The position numbers were made by a program, and so were the translations under genes. Below the pieces are notes generated by a model, which saw only the letters and a list, made by a program, of their open reading frames with translations, made no database searches and was not told where the DNA came from. Shown here one piece after another: positions 8,892-17,839 of a DNA stretch of 32,531 nucleotides; positions within the stretch are counted from its first letter, which is position 1, and every line of letters begins with the position of its first letter. This DNA comes from Gemmatimonadota bacterium (GTDB taxonomy: Bacteria; Gemmatimonadota; Gemmatimonadetes; Longimicrobiales; Gaopeijiaceae), in the NCBI GenBank assembly GCA_003564295.1, contig PXFI01000032.1, positions 1 to 32,531 of the forward strand, written 5' to 3'.

Positions 8892-8932
8892 GCACACCGG
8901 GTGTTGACAGGGTGTGCCGCCCCGACGACTAT
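8892..8932 (+). promoter_or_regulatory. Candidate nqr promoter with bracketing inverted repeat
   Basis: A consensus -35 box TTGACA lies at 8904-8909; 17 bases on is GACTAT (8927-8932), a weak -10. The -35 box sits inside an inverted repeat, GCACACC (8892-8898) and GGTGTGC (8911-8917), and a third GGTGT overlaps it (8900-8904). Position just ahead of nqrA suggests the operon promoter with a repressor-type operator. The -10 is poor, so this is tentative. Confidence 0.4.
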
Positions 8933-8953
8933 GCAGATTTTGTGAGAGAGCCC

Positions 8954-10327
8954 ATGTCCGAGACAGGTCTCAAGATGCACGAAATTTCGCGAGGGCTGAA
9001 CCTGCCCCTGTCCGGGGAAACCTCCACCAGGGAGGCACCCGCCCCGAGCGTGGACCTGGTGGCTGTAGTCGCCGCCGACTATGTGGGGATGCGGCCCCGG
9101 ATGCACGTGAAGGTTGGAGACACGGTCAAGCGCGGGACCGTTCTCTTCGAGGACCGCAAGACTCCAGGAGTACTCTTCACGTCACCGGCCGGAGGTGTGG
9201 TCGAGGCCGTAGAGCGGGGCGAGCGGCGTGCCCTGCAGAATGTGGTCATCCGGGTGGCGGACGTGGAGGAAGACGAAGTCTTCGAGTCCTATACGGGACG
9301 CCAACCTCAGGACCTCACATCGGCGGACATGGAAGCGCTGATGGTGGAATCCGGCATGTGGACCGCCCTGCGCACCCGGCCCTTCAGCCGCACTCCCATC
9401 CCCGGCAGCCGCCCCAGCAGCATTTTCGTCACAGCTATGGACACGGCGCCACTGGCAACCCCGCCGCAGGTGGTCCTCGCGAGCCGGGCCGAGGGGTTCG
9501 AAATGGGCCTGCGGGGGCTTGTGGCCCTGGCCGACGGACGGCCCGTGTATCTCTGTCGGGAAAGAGGCGTCGACCTACCGGGGACAGAGGTGCGTGGTGT
9601 GGAGGTTCACGACTTCTCCGGGCCGCATCCCGCGGGAACGGTTGGGATCCACATCCACCTCGTCGATCCTGTGAACGCCGACAAGACGGTCTGGTACATG
9701 GGCTATCAGGATGTGGTGGCCCTTGGCGAGCTCCTGTCCACGGGCAAGCTCTTCGTCGAACGCGTCGTATCCATAGGGGGCCCCGCCATTGCGAAGCCGG
9801 GACTTCTCACGACCCGTTTCGGGGCCGAAGCGGCTCCCCTGGTGGAAGGGCGCCTGGTGGAGGGGGAAGTGCGGCTCATCAACGGATCCGCCCTGTACGG
9901 TCGCGCCCTGGTGGATCCTTACCGATTCCTGGGCCCATTCCAGCACCAGTTGACGGGGCTCATGGAGGACCGGGAGCGGCGTTTTCTTGGCTGGATGGCG
10001 CCCGGCGGGGACCGATTCTCCATCAAGCCGCTGTTCCTCTCCCGGCTCACGGCACGGGGTAAGGAGTTCCCCCTCAACACGTCCATACACGGCAGCCGGC
10101 GCGCCGTGGTCCCCTTTGGCGCCTTCGAGGAAGTCCTTCCGTTTGACACCCATCCCGTCTTCCTCCTGAGGGCTCTGCTGAGCCAGGATATCCCGCTGGC
10201 GCTGGACCTGGGAGTGCTGGATCTGGACGAGGAGGACCTGGCCCTCTGCACGTTCGTCTGCCCCGGCAAGAACGACTACGGCGCGGCACTTCGCGAAGTG
10301 CTCACTGTGATTGAGAAGGAAGGGTGA
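8954..10327 (+). CDS. nqrA: Na+-translocating NADH:quinone reductase subunit A
   Basis: NqrA is the peripheral subunit of the six-subunit sodium pump that oxidises NADH and reduces ubiquinone. The family N-terminus is recognisable (EISRGLNLPLSG), followed by the biotinyl-like HVKVGDTVKRGTVLFEDRKTPGV segment, GYQDVVALGEL and a C-terminal CTFVCPGKNDYG. The start is uncertain: the ATG at 8954 has GAGAGAG just upstream, while the ATG at 8975 matches the usual NqrA N-terminus best. A GTG at 8912 would lie before the likely transcription start. The stop overlaps the nqrB start by one base (TGATG), so translation is coupled. Confidence 0.93.
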   Translation: MSETGLKMHEISRGLNLPLSGETSTREAPAPSVDLVAVVAADYVGMRPRMHVKVGDTVKRGTVLFEDRKTPGVLFTSPAGGVVEAVERGERRALQNVVIRVADVEEDEVFESYTGRQPQDLTSADMEALMVESGMWTALRTRPFSRTPIPGSRPSSIFVTAMDTAPLATPPQVVLASRAEGFEMGLRGLVALADGRPVYLCRERGVDLPGTEVRGVEVHDFSGPHPAGTVGIHIHLVDPVNADKTVWYMGYQDVVALGELLSTGKLFVERVVSIGGPAIAKPGLLTTRFGAEAAPLVEGRLVEGEVRLINGSALYGRALVDPYRFLGPFQHQLTGLMEDRERRFLGWMAPGGDRFSIKPLFLSRLTARGKEFPLNTSIHGSRRAVVPFGAFEEVLPFDTHPVFLLRALLSQDIPLALDLGVLDLDEEDLALCTFVCPGKNDYGAALREVLTVIEKEG

Positions 10328-11577
10328 TGAAGCTCGTAAGACGGCTCTTGGATGCGACGGAAAAGCCCTTCCTGAAGGGGGGCAAGCTTCAGCGGCTGTA
10401 TCCGGTGTACGAGGCCCTGGATACCTTCACCTTCACTCCGGGCAAGGTCACCGGCGGCAAGACCCATGTGCGAGACGCCATGGATCAGAAGCGGCTGATG
10501 ATGACCGTCGTCTGGGCGTTGGTGCCGGTAATTCTGTTTGCTGCGTACAACACGGGCTACCAGGCCAACCTGGCCATTGAACGCCTCCAGGCACTGCATG
10601 GAGGTGAGCTGGCCGCCTTCGCACTCGACAACTGGCGTACCTCCATCTATGTGAGCCTCGGGCTGCCGTTTTCCTCCTCCCACTTCATAGCCTGCGTGGT
10701 CCATGGGCTGCTCTACTACCTGCCCATCCTGTTCGTCACGTTCGCCGCAGGGGGACTCTGGGAAGTTGTCTTCGCAGTCGTGCGCAGACACGAGATCAAC
10801 GAAGGCTTCCTCGTCACCGGGATGCTGTTTCCCCTGATCCTGCCCCCAGCCATTCCGCTGTGGCAGGTGGCTCTCGGCATCAGCTTCGGTGTAGTCATCG
10901 GTAAGGAGGTATTCGGCGGGGTGGGGATGAACTTCTTCAACCCGGCCCTGGTCTCCCGGGCCTTCCTGTTCTTCGCTTATCCCGCCGACATCTCCGGTGA
11001 CGAGGTCTGGATGGCCGCCCAAGGGTTCACGCCCGACGGGGTCTCCGGAGCGACCTGGCTCTCGGTGGCCACCATGGAAGGGCCGGGGGCACTTGCCGAG
11101 GAAGGCCCCACTTTCATGGAGGCGTTCATCGGGCTTGTGCCGGGCTCCATCGGGGAGACCTCGGCCCTTGCCTGTCTCATCGGGGCCGCGGTGCTGGTGC
11201 TGACGCGCGTGGGGAGTTACCGGACGATGTTGGGCGTGGTGGCGGGCACGGTGGGCATGACCCTCCTGTTCAACGCCATCGGCTCTGCAACGAACCCGGC
11301 CTTCCATATCCCGTTGTGGTGGCACATGGTCCTGGGAGGTTGGGCCTTCGGTACGGTCTTCATGGCCACGGACCCTGTAAGCGGGGCCTATACCCAGAGA
11401 GGTCAGTACATCTACGGCGCTCTCATCGGGGTGATGGCCATCGCGATTCGTGTGGTCAACCCGGCGTTCCCCGAAGGAATGATGCTGGCCATCCTCTTCG
11501 CGAACCTGTTCGCACCGCTCATCGACTGGTTCTTCATTCGAGCCGTCGTCAAGAGGAGGGCGTTACGACATGGCTAG
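10327..11577 (+). CDS. nqrB: Na+-NQR subunit B (covalent FMN, membrane)
   Basis: A 416-residue polytopic subunit carrying one of the two covalently bound FMN groups and part of the sodium and quinone path. The flavinylation motif reads DGVSGATWLS, with Thr243 as the predicted FMN-bearing residue (Thr236 in Vibrio). About ten hydrophobic helices are visible, including NPALVSRAFLFFAYP and FMATDPVSGAYTQRG. The ATG at 10327 follows GAGAAGGAAGGG and overlaps the nqrA stop, so it is preferred over the GTG one codon earlier. It overlaps nqrC by 8 bases. Confidence 0.96.
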   Translation: MKLVRRLLDATEKPFLKGGKLQRLYPVYEALDTFTFTPGKVTGGKTHVRDAMDQKRLMMTVVWALVPVILFAAYNTGYQANLAIERLQALHGGELAAFALDNWRTSIYVSLGLPFSSSHFIACVVHGLLYYLPILFVTFAAGGLWEVVFAVVRRHEINEGFLVTGMLFPLILPPAIPLWQVALGISFGVVIGKEVFGGVGMNFFNPALVSRAFLFFAYPADISGDEVWMAAQGFTPDGVSGATWLSVATMEGPGALAEEGPTFMEAFIGLVPGSIGETSALACLIGAAVLVLTRVGSYRTMLGVVAGTVGMTLLFNAIGSATNPAFHIPLWWHMVLGGWAFGTVFMATDPVSGAYTQRGQYIYGALIGVMAIAIRVVNPAFPEGMMLAILFANLFAPLIDWFFIRAVVKRRALRHG

Positions 11578-12346
11578 AGGAAAACTCTACATCGTGCTGT
11601 TCACCACCGCGGTGTGCGGCGTGTTCTCCGTGGTGGTTTCGCTGGCCGCCGTGACTCTCAAGGAACGCCAGGAGGCCAACCGCAAGCTCGATCAGCAGAG
11701 GAACGTGCTCGTCGTGGCTGACCTGGTGGACCCGGTCACGCGACTTACCGTGGAGATGGCCGACTCCCTGTTCCGGGAGAACGTGGAGGCCCAACTCGTC
11801 AGGCTGGAGACGGGTGAGGTGGTACCTGACGATGATCCACTGGCCTACGACCAACAGCGTGCCAAGCGTGACCCCGCCCTCAGCCGGCCGGCCCCCGACA
11901 ACCGAGCCGGGATCCCGCGACTGCCCCTGAAGGCACTCGTCTATCTCGTCAAGAAGAACGACGCTCTGGATGCCGTGGTCCTTCCCGTGGAGGGCATGGG
12001 GCTCTGGGGTACCATGTACGGATTTCTGGCTCTGGAGGATGACCTCAACACCATCAGGGGCATCACCTTCTACGATCACGGGGAGACACCGGGGCTGGGT
12101 GGCGAGATCGAAAGCTGGCGCTGGAGAGACCAGTGGGAGGGCAAGAGGATCTACGACGATGCCAGCGAGGTGGCCTTCCATGTGCGCAAGGGCCGGGCCC
12201 CGCCCGATGACCCCTTCGCCGTGGACGGACTGGCGGGTGCCACCCTGACGGCCAACGGGGTCACGTACCTCATACAGTTCTGGCTTGGTGAACACGGATT
12301 CCGTCCTTACTTGAGGAACCTGACCTCGGGAATGGAAGGTCATTGA
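11570..12346 (+). CDS. nqrC: Na+-NQR subunit C (covalent FMN)
   Basis: A 258-residue subunit with one N-terminal transmembrane helix (about residues 7-29) and a large extracytoplasmic FMN-binding domain. The flavinylation motif [11 protein letters not shown] puts the FMN on Thr225, the same number as in Vibrio cholerae. The motif [14 protein letters not shown] and the TPGLGGEI loop are also typical of the family. It overlaps nqrB by 8 bases and its stop overlaps the nqrD start (TGATG). FMN would be attached by the ApbE enzyme encoded further downstream. Confidence 0.95.
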   Translation: MARGKLYIVLFTTAVCGVFSVVVSLAAVTLKERQEANRKLDQQRNVLVVADLVDPVTRLTVEMADSLFRENVEAQLVRLETGEVVPDDDPLAYDQQRAKRDPALSRPAPDNRAGIPRLPLKALVYLVKKNDALDAVVLPVEGMGLWGTMYGFLALEDDLNTIRGITFYDHGETPGLGGEIESWRWRDQWEGKRIYDDASEVAFHVRKGRAPPDDPFAVDGLAGATLTANGVTYLIQFWLGEHGFRPYLRNLTSGMEGH

Positions 12347-12969
12347 TGGCAGCAAAGACTCGTAAGATCCTCCTCGAGCCGATCTTCACCAACAACCCCA
12401 TCTCCATGCAGGTGTTGGGGATCTGCTCGGCCCTGGCCGTCACGACCAAGCTCGAGACGTCCGTGGTCATGTCCATGGCCGTCATCTCGGTCATGTCCCT
12501 CTCCAACCTCTCGGTGGCGATTCTACGCAACTACATCCCACCGAACGTGCGCATCGTGATCCAGCTGACGATCATCGCGTCTCTCGTGATCATCACCGAC
12601 CAGGTGCTGAAGGCCTACGCCTACGACGTGAGCAGGCAGCTCTCTGTTTTCGTGGGCCTCATCATCACGAACTGCATCGTGATGGGGCGGGCCGAGGCCT
12701 TCGCCATGCAGAACCGCCCCTATCCCAGCCTGGTGGACGGATTCGGCAATGGTATCGGCTACAGCCTGATCCTCATCACCGTGGGGTTCTTCCGGGAGCT
12801 GTTCGGCGCCGGCACCCTCTTCGACGTGCAGGTGCTTCCCCTGGCCGCGGAGGGCGGGTGGTACGTCCCCAACGGCCTCATGGTTCTGGCACCGGCGGCA
12901 TTCTTCCTCATCGGCGTGTTCATCTGGGTGCACCGATCCCTCTACCCCGATCTGCAGGAAGAGGAGTAG
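12346..12969 (+). CDS. nqrD: Na+-NQR subunit D
   Basis: A 207-residue integral membrane subunit with about six hydrophobic helices. It is one of two related subunits (D and E) that form the sodium channel and hold an iron centre between them. Conserved stretches are [18 protein letters not shown] and [16 protein letters not shown], the latter with the cysteine used as an iron ligand, plus [10 protein letters not shown]. The ATG at 12346 overlaps the nqrC stop by one base. The TTG one codon upstream is less likely. Confidence 0.95.
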   Translation: MAAKTRKILLEPIFTNNPISMQVLGICSALAVTTKLETSVVMSMAVISVMSLSNLSVAILRNYIPPNVRIVIQLTIIASLVIITDQVLKAYAYDVSRQLSVFVGLIITNCIVMGRAEAFAMQNRPYPSLVDGFGNGIGYSLILITVGFFRELFGAGTLFDVQVLPLAAEGGWYVPNGLMVLAPAAFFLIGVFIWVHRSLYPDLQEEE

Positions 12970-12975
12970 TCGTCC

Positions 12976-13590
12976 ATGGAACATTACCTGAGCCTGCTCT
13001 TCCGGGCGATCTTCGTGGAGAACATGGCCCTGGCCTTCTTCCTGGGCATGTGCTCCTTTCTGGCGGTATCCCGTAAGGTGGAGACCGCCATCGGGCTCGG
13101 CGCCGCCGTCATCTTCGTATTGGCGGTCACCGCCCCCGCGAACTACCTCATCTACACGTATCTCCTGCAGGAGGGGGCTCTCACCTGGGTGAGTCCGGCT
13201 CTGGCCGACGTGGACCTGAGCTTCCTCTCCTTCTTGGCGTTCATCGGGACCATCGCCGCCATGGTGCAGATCGTCGAGATGATCATCGACAAGTTCTCAC
13301 CAACCCTTTATAACGTGCTGGGGGTCTTTCTCCCCCTCATCGCCGTGAACTGCGCCATCCTGGGGGGCTCCCTGTTCCTGGTGGAGCGCAACTACACCCT
13401 GGGCGAGTCGACGGTCTTCGGGCTGGGGGCAGGGATAGGCTTTGCTCTGGCGTTGATTGCCCTGGCCGGCATCCGCGAGAAGATGCGCTACAGCGAGGTG
13501 CCCGGAGGGCTGAGGGGTTTGGGAATCACGTTCATCGTCACGGGACTCATGGCCCTCGGCTTCATGGCGTTCTCCGGGATCCAGTTGTGA
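12976..13590 (+). CDS. nqrE: Na+-NQR subunit E
   Basis: A 204-residue integral membrane subunit, inverted-topology partner of NqrD. Family hallmarks are [18 protein letters not shown] (cysteine near the membrane iron site), [20 protein letters not shown] and [14 protein letters not shown] with the second cysteine, and a glycine-rich [12 protein letters not shown] helix. It starts 6 bases after nqrD, with GGAG nine bases upstream of the ATG. Length equals that of characterised NqrE proteins within a few residues. Confidence 0.96.
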   Translation: MEHYLSLLFRAIFVENMALAFFLGMCSFLAVSRKVETAIGLGAAVIFVLAVTAPANYLIYTYLLQEGALTWVSPALADVDLSFLSFLAFIGTIAAMVQIVEMIIDKFSPTLYNVLGVFLPLIAVNCAILGGSLFLVERNYTLGESTVFGLGAGIGFALALIALAGIREKMRYSEVPGGLRGLGITFIVTGLMALGFMAFSGIQL

Positions 13591-13604
13591 GATAGGGTGA
13601 AACC

Positions 13605-14831
13605 ATGATTCAAGTCGCTCTTCTGGGCGTGTTGATGTTCACTCTCGTGATCGTGTTGCTCGTGCTCCTGCTGGTATTGGCACGTAGCTGGCTGGTCGCC
13701 ACCGAGGACGTGCGGGTCACGATCAACGACGATCCCGACAAGGCCCTCACCACTCCCGCCGGTGGGACCCTCCTGAACACACTCATTCAGAACAAGATCT
13801 TCTTGCCCTGTGCCTGTGGAGGAAAAGGCACGTGCGGGACCTGTACGGTGAAGGTGCTGGAGGGGGGCGGAGCCCTTCTGCCCACCGAGACCAGCTTCGT
13901 CAACCGGAAAGAGGCCCGGGAGGGAGTCAGGCTCAGTTGTCAGGTGAAGGTCAAGGAGGACATGTCCATCGAGTTGGACCCCGAGGTGTTCGCCGTCAAG
14001 CAGTGGCAGTGCCGCGTGCGTTCCAACCGCAACGTGGCGACGTTCATCAAGGAGCTTGTGCTGGAGCTTCCCGAGGGCGAAGTGGTTCCGTTCCGGGCGG
14101 GGGGCTACATCCAGATCGAGTGCCCTCCCCATACGGTCCATTACAAGGACTTCCACATCGAGCCCGAATTCCGGGACGACTGGGACAAGTACGATATGTG
14201 GCGCTACGTCTCCAAGGTGGACGAACCGGTGGTGCGGGCCTACTCCATGGCCAACTATCCCGAAGAGTCGGGCATCATCATGCTCAACGTGCGGATAGCC
14301 TCACCACCGCCGGACAAGCCGAACGTGCCGCCCGGGATCATGTCCTCCTACATCTTCAACCTGAAGCCGGGTGATGAGGTGACCATCTCCGGGCCCTACG
14401 GCGAGTTCTTCGCCCGGGACACCGACGCCGAGATGTGCTTCATCGGCGGCGGCGCCGGCATGGCCCCCATGCGCTCCCACATCTTCGACCAGTTCAAGCG
14501 CATCGGCACGAACCGCAAGGTGACCTTCTGGTACGGCGCACGCAGCCTGCGCGAGGCCTTCTACGTGGACGAGTTTGACAAGCTCGCGGAGGAACACGAC
14601 AACTTCACGTGGCACCTGGCGCTTTCCGAGCCCCTTCCCGAGGACAATTGGGACGGCTACGTGGGCTTCATCCACCAGGTGCTGTACGACAACCACTTGA
14701 AGGACCACCCGGCGCCGGAGGAAGTCGAGTACTACATCTGTGGGCCGCCACTGATGAACGAGGCGGTGCTCAGCATGCTCCCTGAGCTCGGTGTCGAGCC
14801 CGAGCACATCATGCTCGACGACTTCGGTTGA
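13605..14831 (+). CDS. nqrF: Na+-NQR subunit F (NADH dehydrogenase, 2Fe-2S, FAD)
   Basis: A 408-residue subunit, the same length as Vibrio NqrF, that takes hydride from NADH. There is one N-terminal membrane helix (about residues 3-26), then a plant-type ferredoxin domain with cluster cysteines in [12 protein letters not shown] and a later LSCQV, then a ferredoxin-reductase module. FAD is bound through [15 protein letters not shown] through [18 protein letters not shown] and [13 protein letters not shown]. It begins 14 bases after nqrE and closes the structural part of the operon. The stop at 14829-14831 is followed closely by apbE. Confidence 0.97.
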   Translation: MIQVALLGVLMFTLVIVLLVLLLVLARSWLVATEDVRVTINDDPDKALTTPAGGTLLNTLIQNKIFLPCACGGKGTCGTCTVKVLEGGGALLPTETSFVNRKEAREGVRLSCQVKVKEDMSIELDPEVFAVKQWQCRVRSNRNVATFIKELVLELPEGEVVPFRAGGYIQIECPPHTVHYKDFHIEPEFRDDWDKYDMWRYVSKVDEPVVRAYSMANYPEESGIIMLNVRIASPPPDKPNVPPGIMSSYIFNLKPGDEVTISGPYGEFFARDTDAEMCFIGGGAGMAPMRSHIFDQFKRIGTNRKVTFWYGARSLREAFYVDEFDKLAEEHDNFTWHLALSEPLPEDNWDGYVGFIHQVLYDNHLKDHPAPEEVEYYICGPPLMNEAVLSMLPELGVEPEHIMLDDFG

Positions 14832-14850
14832 TGCTTTCCGGCTCCGCCAT

Positions 14851-15900
14851 ATGTCCCCCCTGAAGCGTCGACTACCTGCACTTCTCTTTCTCGCAGCTCT
14901 CATACTGGCCGTGCTCTGGCGCGGTTGGGAAAGGCAAGAGGTCCCTCCGGACCTCCTCACGCTCGATGGTTTCGTCTGGACCACCACCTGGTCCGTCCGG
15001 GTGAGCCATCCGCCGGCCGACCCGGAGCTCAGGGCGCTCCTGCGAGCGAGCGTCGAGGAGGAGCTCCGCGCCATCGACACCCTCATGTCGCGCTTCAACG
15101 AGAACTCAGTACTGTCCAGGTTCAATCGGCACCGGTCGTTGGAGCCCTTCCCCGTGCCGGAAGAGCTTCTGGCCACCGTAGCCCTGGCCCTGGAGGTGGG
15201 GCGCCGGACCGATGGTGCGTACGATATCACCGTGGCGCCGCTCATGCGGCTCTGGGGGTTCGGCGACCTGCGGGGCAGGGAGGTGAAGCCTGACGCGGAG
15301 GAGATCGCTGCCAGCCTGGAAGGGGTCGGCTACGAGCACCTGACGGTCTCGTTCGACCCCCCGTCCCTGCAGAAAGCCGTTCCCGAGCTCGAGCTGGATC
15401 TCTCCTCCATCGCCAAGGGGACCGGGGTGGATAGGGTGTCGGCACTGCTGGAACGCCTGGGGGTAGAGAACTACTTGGTGGACGTGGGTGGCGACCTGCG
15501 CGTGCGTGGAGTGAGGCCCGACGGCAATCCTTGGCGCATCGGGATCGAGCGGCCCCTCCTGGACCGGCGTGAGGTGCATCGGGTGCTCGAGCTCACTTCC
15601 CTCGGGGTAGCGAGCTCGGGAGAGTACAGGAACTACGTCGTGATCGACGGCCAGCGGGTGAGTCACACCATGGACCCGAGGGTGGGCCGTCCTGTGGCCC
15701 ATCCTCCGTCCACGGTGACCGTGTTGGCCGAGACAGCCGAGGAGGCCGACGCCTGGGCTACGGCCATGAACGTCATGGGCGTCCAGGAAGGCCTTCGTCT
15801 GGCCGACGAGTTGGGGCTCTCCGTCCACTTCTTGACGCTTTCGGAAGAAGGTCTGGTGGAACGGGAGAGCGAGGCGTTCCGGAGGCTCCTCGGGCCGTAG
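14851..15900 (+). CDS. apbE: FAD:protein FMN transferase (ApbE)
   Basis: A 349-residue enzyme that splits FAD and attaches FMN to threonine in NqrB and NqrC, acting outside the cytoplasmic membrane. The N-terminus (RRLPALLFLAALILAVLW) is a signal or anchor helix without a lipobox cysteine. Family motifs are TTWSVRV, DTLMSRFNENSVLSRFN, YDITVAPLMRLWGFG, DLSSIAKGTGVD, DVGGDLRVRG, SHTMDPRVGRPV and AEEADAWATAMNVMG, the last holding the Mg2+-binding acidic residue. The ATG at 14851 lies 19 bases past nqrF and lacks a clear ribosome binding site; the frame is open back into nqrF, but earlier starts there would not fit a signal peptide. Its place in the operon fits its role precisely. Confidence 0.94.
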   Translation: MSPLKRRLPALLFLAALILAVLWRGWERQEVPPDLLTLDGFVWTTTWSVRVSHPPADPELRALLRASVEEELRAIDTLMSRFNENSVLSRFNRHRSLEPFPVPEELLATVALALEVGRRTDGAYDITVAPLMRLWGFGDLRGREVKPDAEEIAASLEGVGYEHLTVSFDPPSLQKAVPELELDLSSIAKGTGVDRVSALLERLGVENYLVDVGGDLRVRGVRPDGNPWRIGIERPLLDRREVHRVLELTSLGVASSGEYRNYVVIDGQRVSHTMDPRVGRPVAHPPSTVTVLAETAEEADAWATAMNVMGVQEGLRLADELGLSVHFLTLSEEGLVERESEAFRRLLGP

Positions 15901-15932
15901 CCACCGCGGCCATGGCGTTCATATGGAGATGA

Positions 15933-15980
15933 CCCGGTCTCCGCGGGCACGGGAGGGCCGCGCTCACCGCGTAGACCGGG
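15933..15980 (+). other. Structured spacer between apbE and the nqrM-like gene
   Basis: CCCGGTCT (15933-15940) is perfectly complementary to AGACCGGG (15973-15980). Between the arms are GC-rich segments (CGCGG, CCGCG) that can form an inner stem. No T-run follows, and the next gene starts 20 bases on. It may be an RNA processing or stabilising structure, or a partial attenuator within the nqr transcript. Confidence 0.35.
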
Positions 15981-15999
15981 GGATAGGCAAGCCCAGGGC

Positions 16000-16209
16000 A
16001 TGGATTATCGCACGATTTTGGTCACCGGCGGTCTGGCCTTCGGTGTCTTTCTGTTGATGGCCTTTTTCATGGGGCTGAAGAGGGCGTTTCGGAGAACGAC
16101 CCCTCTCAAGGCCCACGCCTGCGCCGTGATGGACGACTATGGCAAGCCCCAGCCCTGCGTCTGCCGCATCGACGAGTCCCCTGCGGACTGCCAACGCCAG
16201 GCCGACTAA
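16000..16209 (+). CDS. nqrM: NqrM-like maturation factor (DUF539 type)
   Basis: A 69-residue protein: one transmembrane helix (about residues 6-25), a basic stretch, then four cysteines, Cys41, Cys53, Cys55 and Cys64 (C-x11-C-x-C-x8-C). Known NqrM proteins are small, have one membrane helix and a similar C...C-x-C...C arrangement, and are required to build the membrane iron centre of Na+-NQR. The spacing to the last cysteine is longer here, and sequence similarity is otherwise low, so the call rests on architecture plus its place directly after nqrABCDEF-apbE. An uncharacterised small membrane protein is the alternative. Confidence 0.72.
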   Translation: MDYRTILVTGGLAFGVFLLMAFFMGLKRAFRRTTPLKAHACAVMDDYGKPQPCVCRIDESPADCQRQAD

Positions 16210-16223
16210 AGGATCACAGCACC

Positions 16224-17054
16224 GTGGAAAGCCTCGTGCCCCTCCTGGGGCTCAACCTGGCTCTGGTGATGGCTGGCATGATCCTCCTCTGGATCGTGAG
16301 CGTCCGGATCCGGGACGTGAGCATCGTGGACGTCGCCTGGGGCGCCGCCGGAGCCCTCATCGCTCTGATCACCTTTTTCGTGGCCGAGGGACCCCTGTCC
16401 CGCCGGCTGCTCCTGACGGGCCTTACGGTCCTCTGGGGCGTCCGTCTGGCTCTCCACATCGGAATCCGGAAGCGGGGCACAGGAGAAGACTTCCGCTACG
16501 CCGCCATGCGGGCCGAGCATGGAGAGGCGTTCCCCCGCCGCAGCCTGTTCACCGTCTTCCTCTTCCAGGCCGGCCTCATATGGGCCATCACCATGCCGGT
16601 CCAGGTAGGCCAGCTGGCCACCGAGCCATCCCACCTCACCCTCCTGGACTTCCTGGGGACGGCGGTCTGGATTCTGGGGTTCCTCTTCGAGGCCGTGGCG
16701 GACCGCCAGCTCAGGGGCTTCCTTGCCGATCCGGCCAACCGGGGGAAGGTCATGGACAGGGGGCTCTGGCGGTATTCCCGGCACCCGAACTACTTCGGGG
16801 ACTCACTGATCTGGTTGGGGATCTTCCTGGTGGCTGCGGCTACGCCCTGGGGCTGGGTCACCTTCTTCAGCCCCCTCCTCATGACCTTCTTCCTGGTGAG
16901 GGTATCGGGAATGCCCATGCTGGAAGCAGCCCTGGCCCGACGGCGGGAAGGCTACCGGGAGTACATGGAGCGCACCAGCCCCTTCATCCCCTGGCCCCCG
17001 AAGAAGACGCAGGGGCACAACAGGGGTGGTGTCACCCCCTTCCTGCCGCCCTAA
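16224..17054 (+). CDS. DUF1295-family membrane protein (steroid 5-alpha-reductase-like)
   Basis: A 276-residue polytopic protein. It has the DUF1295/isoprenylcysteine-methyltransferase-like fold: VSIVDVAWGAAG near the N-terminus, the central WGVRLALHIGIRKRGTGEDFRY, and the C-terminal hallmark GLWRYSRHPNYFGDSLIWLGIFL followed by YREYMERTSPFIPWPPKK. Relatives include NADPH-dependent reductases, but the substrate of bacterial DUF1295 proteins is mostly undefined. The GTG start has AAAGGA ten bases upstream. It starts 14 bases after the nqrM-like gene, so read-through from the nqr operon is possible. Its stop codon interlocks with that of the convergent SDR gene (CTAA at 17051-17054). Confidence 0.88.
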   Translation: MESLVPLLGLNLALVMAGMILLWIVSVRIRDVSIVDVAWGAAGALIALITFFVAEGPLSRRLLLTGLTVLWGVRLALHIGIRKRGTGEDFRYAAMRAEHGEAFPRRSLFTVFLFQAGLIWAITMPVQVGQLATEPSHLTLLDFLGTAVWILGFLFEAVADRQLRGFLADPANRGKVMDRGLWRYSRHPNYFGDSLIWLGIFLVAAATPWGWVTFFSPLLMTFFLVRVSGMPMLEAALARRREGYREYMERTSPFIPWPPKKTQGHNRGGVTPFLPP

Positions 17055-17839
17055 AGCAGCGACTTGATCCACCCCCCATCCACGGCCACGGACTGGGCCG
17101 TGATGTAGGCGGCCTGCTCCGAGGCCAGGAAGACCACCAGGGCCGCCAGTTCCCGGGGATCTCCCACCCTTCCCATGGGGATCTCCTGGTGCCAGGAAGC
17201 CCAGATATCCTCCGGTGAACACCCCTTGATCTGGGCCCTCTTCTCCGCCAGCTCCGTGAGCCGTTGGGTCCGGGTGAACCCCGGCATGACGTTGTTCACG
17301 GTGATCCCCTCCCTGGCCGTTTCCGTGGCCAGGGTCCGGGCAAACCCCGTCACCGCCGCCCGCACGGAGTTCGAGAGGATGAGGTTTTCGGAGGGCTGCT
17401 TCACGGCAATGGAGGTGATGTTGATGATGCGCCCCCACTTCCGCTTCCTCATGCCGGGGAGGACCTCCCGAACCAGGTTCAGGACGCTGAAGAGGTTCTG
17501 GCGCACCGCCGCCTCCCACGCCTCGGGGTCGTGGGATTCGAAGGGTCCTGCCGGAGGCCCCCCCGTGTTGGTCACCAGAATGTCCACCCGGCCGAAAGCC
17601 TCATGAGCCGCTTCCGCCACCCTCTTCACGTCGTCCGGCTCCGTGAGGTTCGCCCTCACGGCTACCACCCGCCCACCGTACCCCTCCAGCTCCAGCCGAG
17701 CCTTCTCCAGTGGGTCCTTCCTCCGGGAACAGATCACCAGATCGGCTCCCTCCATCGCCAGCCCTTCCGCCACTGCCCGCCCGATTCCCTCACTGGAGGC
17801 GGCGGCCAGAGCCACCTTTCCCTTCAATCCAAGATCCAC
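17051..17839 (-). CDS. SDR-family protein lacking the Tyr/Lys catalytic pair
   Basis: A 262-residue short-chain dehydrogenase/reductase fold. The GTG at 17839 is chosen because GGAG lies eight bases upstream and the protein then begins directly at the first strand (LGLKGKVALAAASSEGIG, the dinucleotide-binding turn). Also seen are TNTGGPPAGP, the NITS serine (about residue 143) and a C-terminal SVAVDGGW. Where FabG has Y-x3-K, ungapped alignment gives Ser156 and Arg160 (segment LILSNSVRAAVTGF). I recall a 3-oxoacyl-ACP-reductase-like subfamily with LSN here, so it may be a real group with altered chemistry rather than decay. The upstream frame is open for a further 650 bases but shows no domain. 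Confidence 0.85.
   Translation of the reverse strand: MDLGLKGKVALAAASSEGIGRAVAEGLAMEGADLVICSRRKDPLEKARLELEGYGGRVVAVRANLTEPDDVKRVAEAAHEAFGRVDILVTNTGGPPAGPFESHDPEAWEAAVRQNLFSVLNLVREVLPGMRKRKWGRIINITSIAVKQPSENLILSNSVRAAVTGFARTLATETAREGITVNNVMPGFTRTQRLTELAEKRAQIKGCSPEDIWASWHQEIPMGRVGDPRELAALVVFLASEQAAYITAQSVAVDGGWIKSLL

Larger units (their letters stand above)
8502..8953. other. Divergent intergenic region between the rhomboid gene and nqrA
   Basis: About 450 bases without a supported gene. It contains a perfect 8-bp hairpin next to the rhomboid start (8519-8542) and the nqr promoter candidate with its inverted repeat (8892-8932). ORFs crossing this region are GC-driven and have no recognisable domain. 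The middle (about 8560-8880) shows nothing I can name. Confidence 0.5.

Noticed and set aside
8912-8953. GTG at 8912 as nqrA start
   Set aside because: It overlaps the putative promoter and adds residues absent from NqrA; ATG 8954 or 8975 fits the family better.
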